From Flexivirga meconopsidis (GTDB lineage: Bacteria > Actinomycetota > Actinomycetes > Actinomycetales > Dermatophilaceae), in assembly GCF_026162425.1 (NCBI RefSeq), contig NZ_JAOBQJ010000001.1, forward strand, positions 620,001 to 684,000: a DNA stretch of 64,000 bases. Reading direction: 5' to 3'. Positions 63,616-64,000 of this stretch are shown one piece after another. Numbering within the stretch: position 1 is the first letter of the stretch; each line of letters starts with the position of its first letter. The notes under the pieces were generated by a model. It had not been told where the DNA came from. It searched no databases and was given only the letters and a program-made list of their open reading frames with translations. The position numbers and the translations under genes are program-made.

Positions 63616-63637
63616 CCGCGGCCGCGCAGAAGTGACC
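63592..63637. repeat. Inverted repeat at the 3' end of the DUF559-like gene
   Basis: GGTCACTTCC (63592-63601) pairs with GAAGTGACC (63629-63637), with a further GTGACC between. The core is that of the repeat at 62637. The DUF559-like stop codon falls inside it. Confidence 0.65.
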
Positions 63638-63689
63638 TTTCAGGTCCGTATGGCGGCCGCGTCGGCGTGCAGCGCCACGGCATACGCTC

Positions 63690-64000
63690 ATGCTCATGGC
63701 GCAGACGTATGTCGACTGGGCGCTCGCGAAGCGCACCGCCCGCAGGTTCGTTGCGGACGGTCCGAGCACGACCCCCGGCGAGGCGGCCGCGGCCGTCGAA
63801 GACCTGCGCGGAGCAGCGATGCGGGCGCACGGCCCGGTCGCCGAGACCGCCCGGATGGACGCGAGCGCCGGGGCCGAGTCGCCGGTGCACATCGTCGACC
63901 GGACGGCCTGGATCGACGTCAACGTCGACTCGATGGACGCGTTGCTCGCCCCGGTGATCGACATCCTGATCGCCAAGAAGAAGGCCGGTCCGCGCACCCG
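63690..64000 (+). CDS. DUF2342-type zincin-like hydrolase, 3' end outside
   Basis: About 103 residues are visible, starting MLMAQTYVDWALAKRTARRF. They match the N-terminus of the F420-associated zinc-metalloprotease-like family (Rv3626c), which in M. tuberculosis follows the dacB-type gene as here. The zinc motif would lie beyond the edge. The ATG at 63696 is an alternative start. Confidence 0.8.
   Translation, partial: MLMAQTYVDWALAKRTARRFVADGPSTTPGEAAAAVEDLRGAAMRAHGPVAETARMDASAGAESPVHIVDRTAWIDVNVDSMDALLAPVIDILIAKKKAGPRT

Noticed and set aside
1-64000. CRISPR array, insertion sequence or transposase
   Set aside because: No regularly spaced direct repeats and no transposase-like protein were seen in the window.

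Overview
The window is about 70% GC, densely packed, uses GTG starts and ATGA/GTGA stop-start overlaps freely, and carries a mycobacterial-type core gene order. It runs ssd with tadA/B/C and TadE genes, a helicase, topA, tmk/holB, ppa, a dacB-type peptidase and a zincin gene, in the order seen at Rv3660c to Rv3626c of Mycobacterium tuberculosis. This points to a Gram-positive actinobacterium. I would guess a Dermacoccaceae/Intrasporangiaceae-like micrococcal lineage, but the sequence alone does not fix the genus. Large catabolic and accessory modules are inserted in this core.

Layout. 0-1.2 kb: end of a membrane-protein gene and a degenerate Fic-like protein. 1.2-1.8 kb: non-coding, with a probable 6C small RNA. 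1.8-7.0 kb: Tad/Flp pilus assembly genes; the last TadE-like gene reads in frame into a lipase. 7.0-14.3 kb: a tetritol (erythritol/threitol) catabolic locus with a FGGY kinase, a SorC-type regulator with tandem operators, an EltD-like dehydrogenase, a polyol permease, a DhaKL-type erythrulose kinase and an RpiB-type isomerase. 14.3-33.3 kb: mostly housekeeping (DEAH helicase, STAS protein, AIM24, methyltransferase, ceramidase-like, extradiol dioxygenase, topA, tmk, holB, secreted peptidase, ZIP transporter). 33.4-34.7 kb: tRNA-Thr(CGU) followed by a VapBC45-like toxin-antitoxin pair.

35.6-42.4 kb, minus strand: a seven-gene operon that looks like a proteusin-type RiPP pathway. It encodes a precursor with a nitrile-hydratase-like leader and an Ala/Val-alternating C-terminus, a PoyD-family radical SAM epimerase, a 45-residue membrane peptide, an ABC exporter, a MetX-fold protein with Cys in place of the usual Ser nucleophile, and a second ABC ATPase plus permease. 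A secreted M36-like metalloprotease gene is divergent from it. This is my best candidate for an undescribed system.

44.1-52.9 kb: a complete trans-4-hydroxy-L-proline degradation locus (FCD-type GntR regulator, permease, three-subunit D-hydroxyproline dehydrogenase, deaminase, 2-epimerase, semialdehyde dehydrogenase) with a repeated GTGTGAYATAT-type operator. 52.9-64 kb: peptidase E, pseudouridine catabolism (psuK-psuG), a CGNR regulator, hydrolases, a leaderless-looking GntR gene with its MFS transporter, ppa, a dacB-type peptidase, a truncated DUF559-like gene and the start of a DUF2342-type zincin. Composite inverted repeats built on GGCTCACTT or GGTCACTT lie at 18.7, 60.5, 62.6 and 63.6 kb. 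A short GTATG-containing motif is strikingly frequent throughout.
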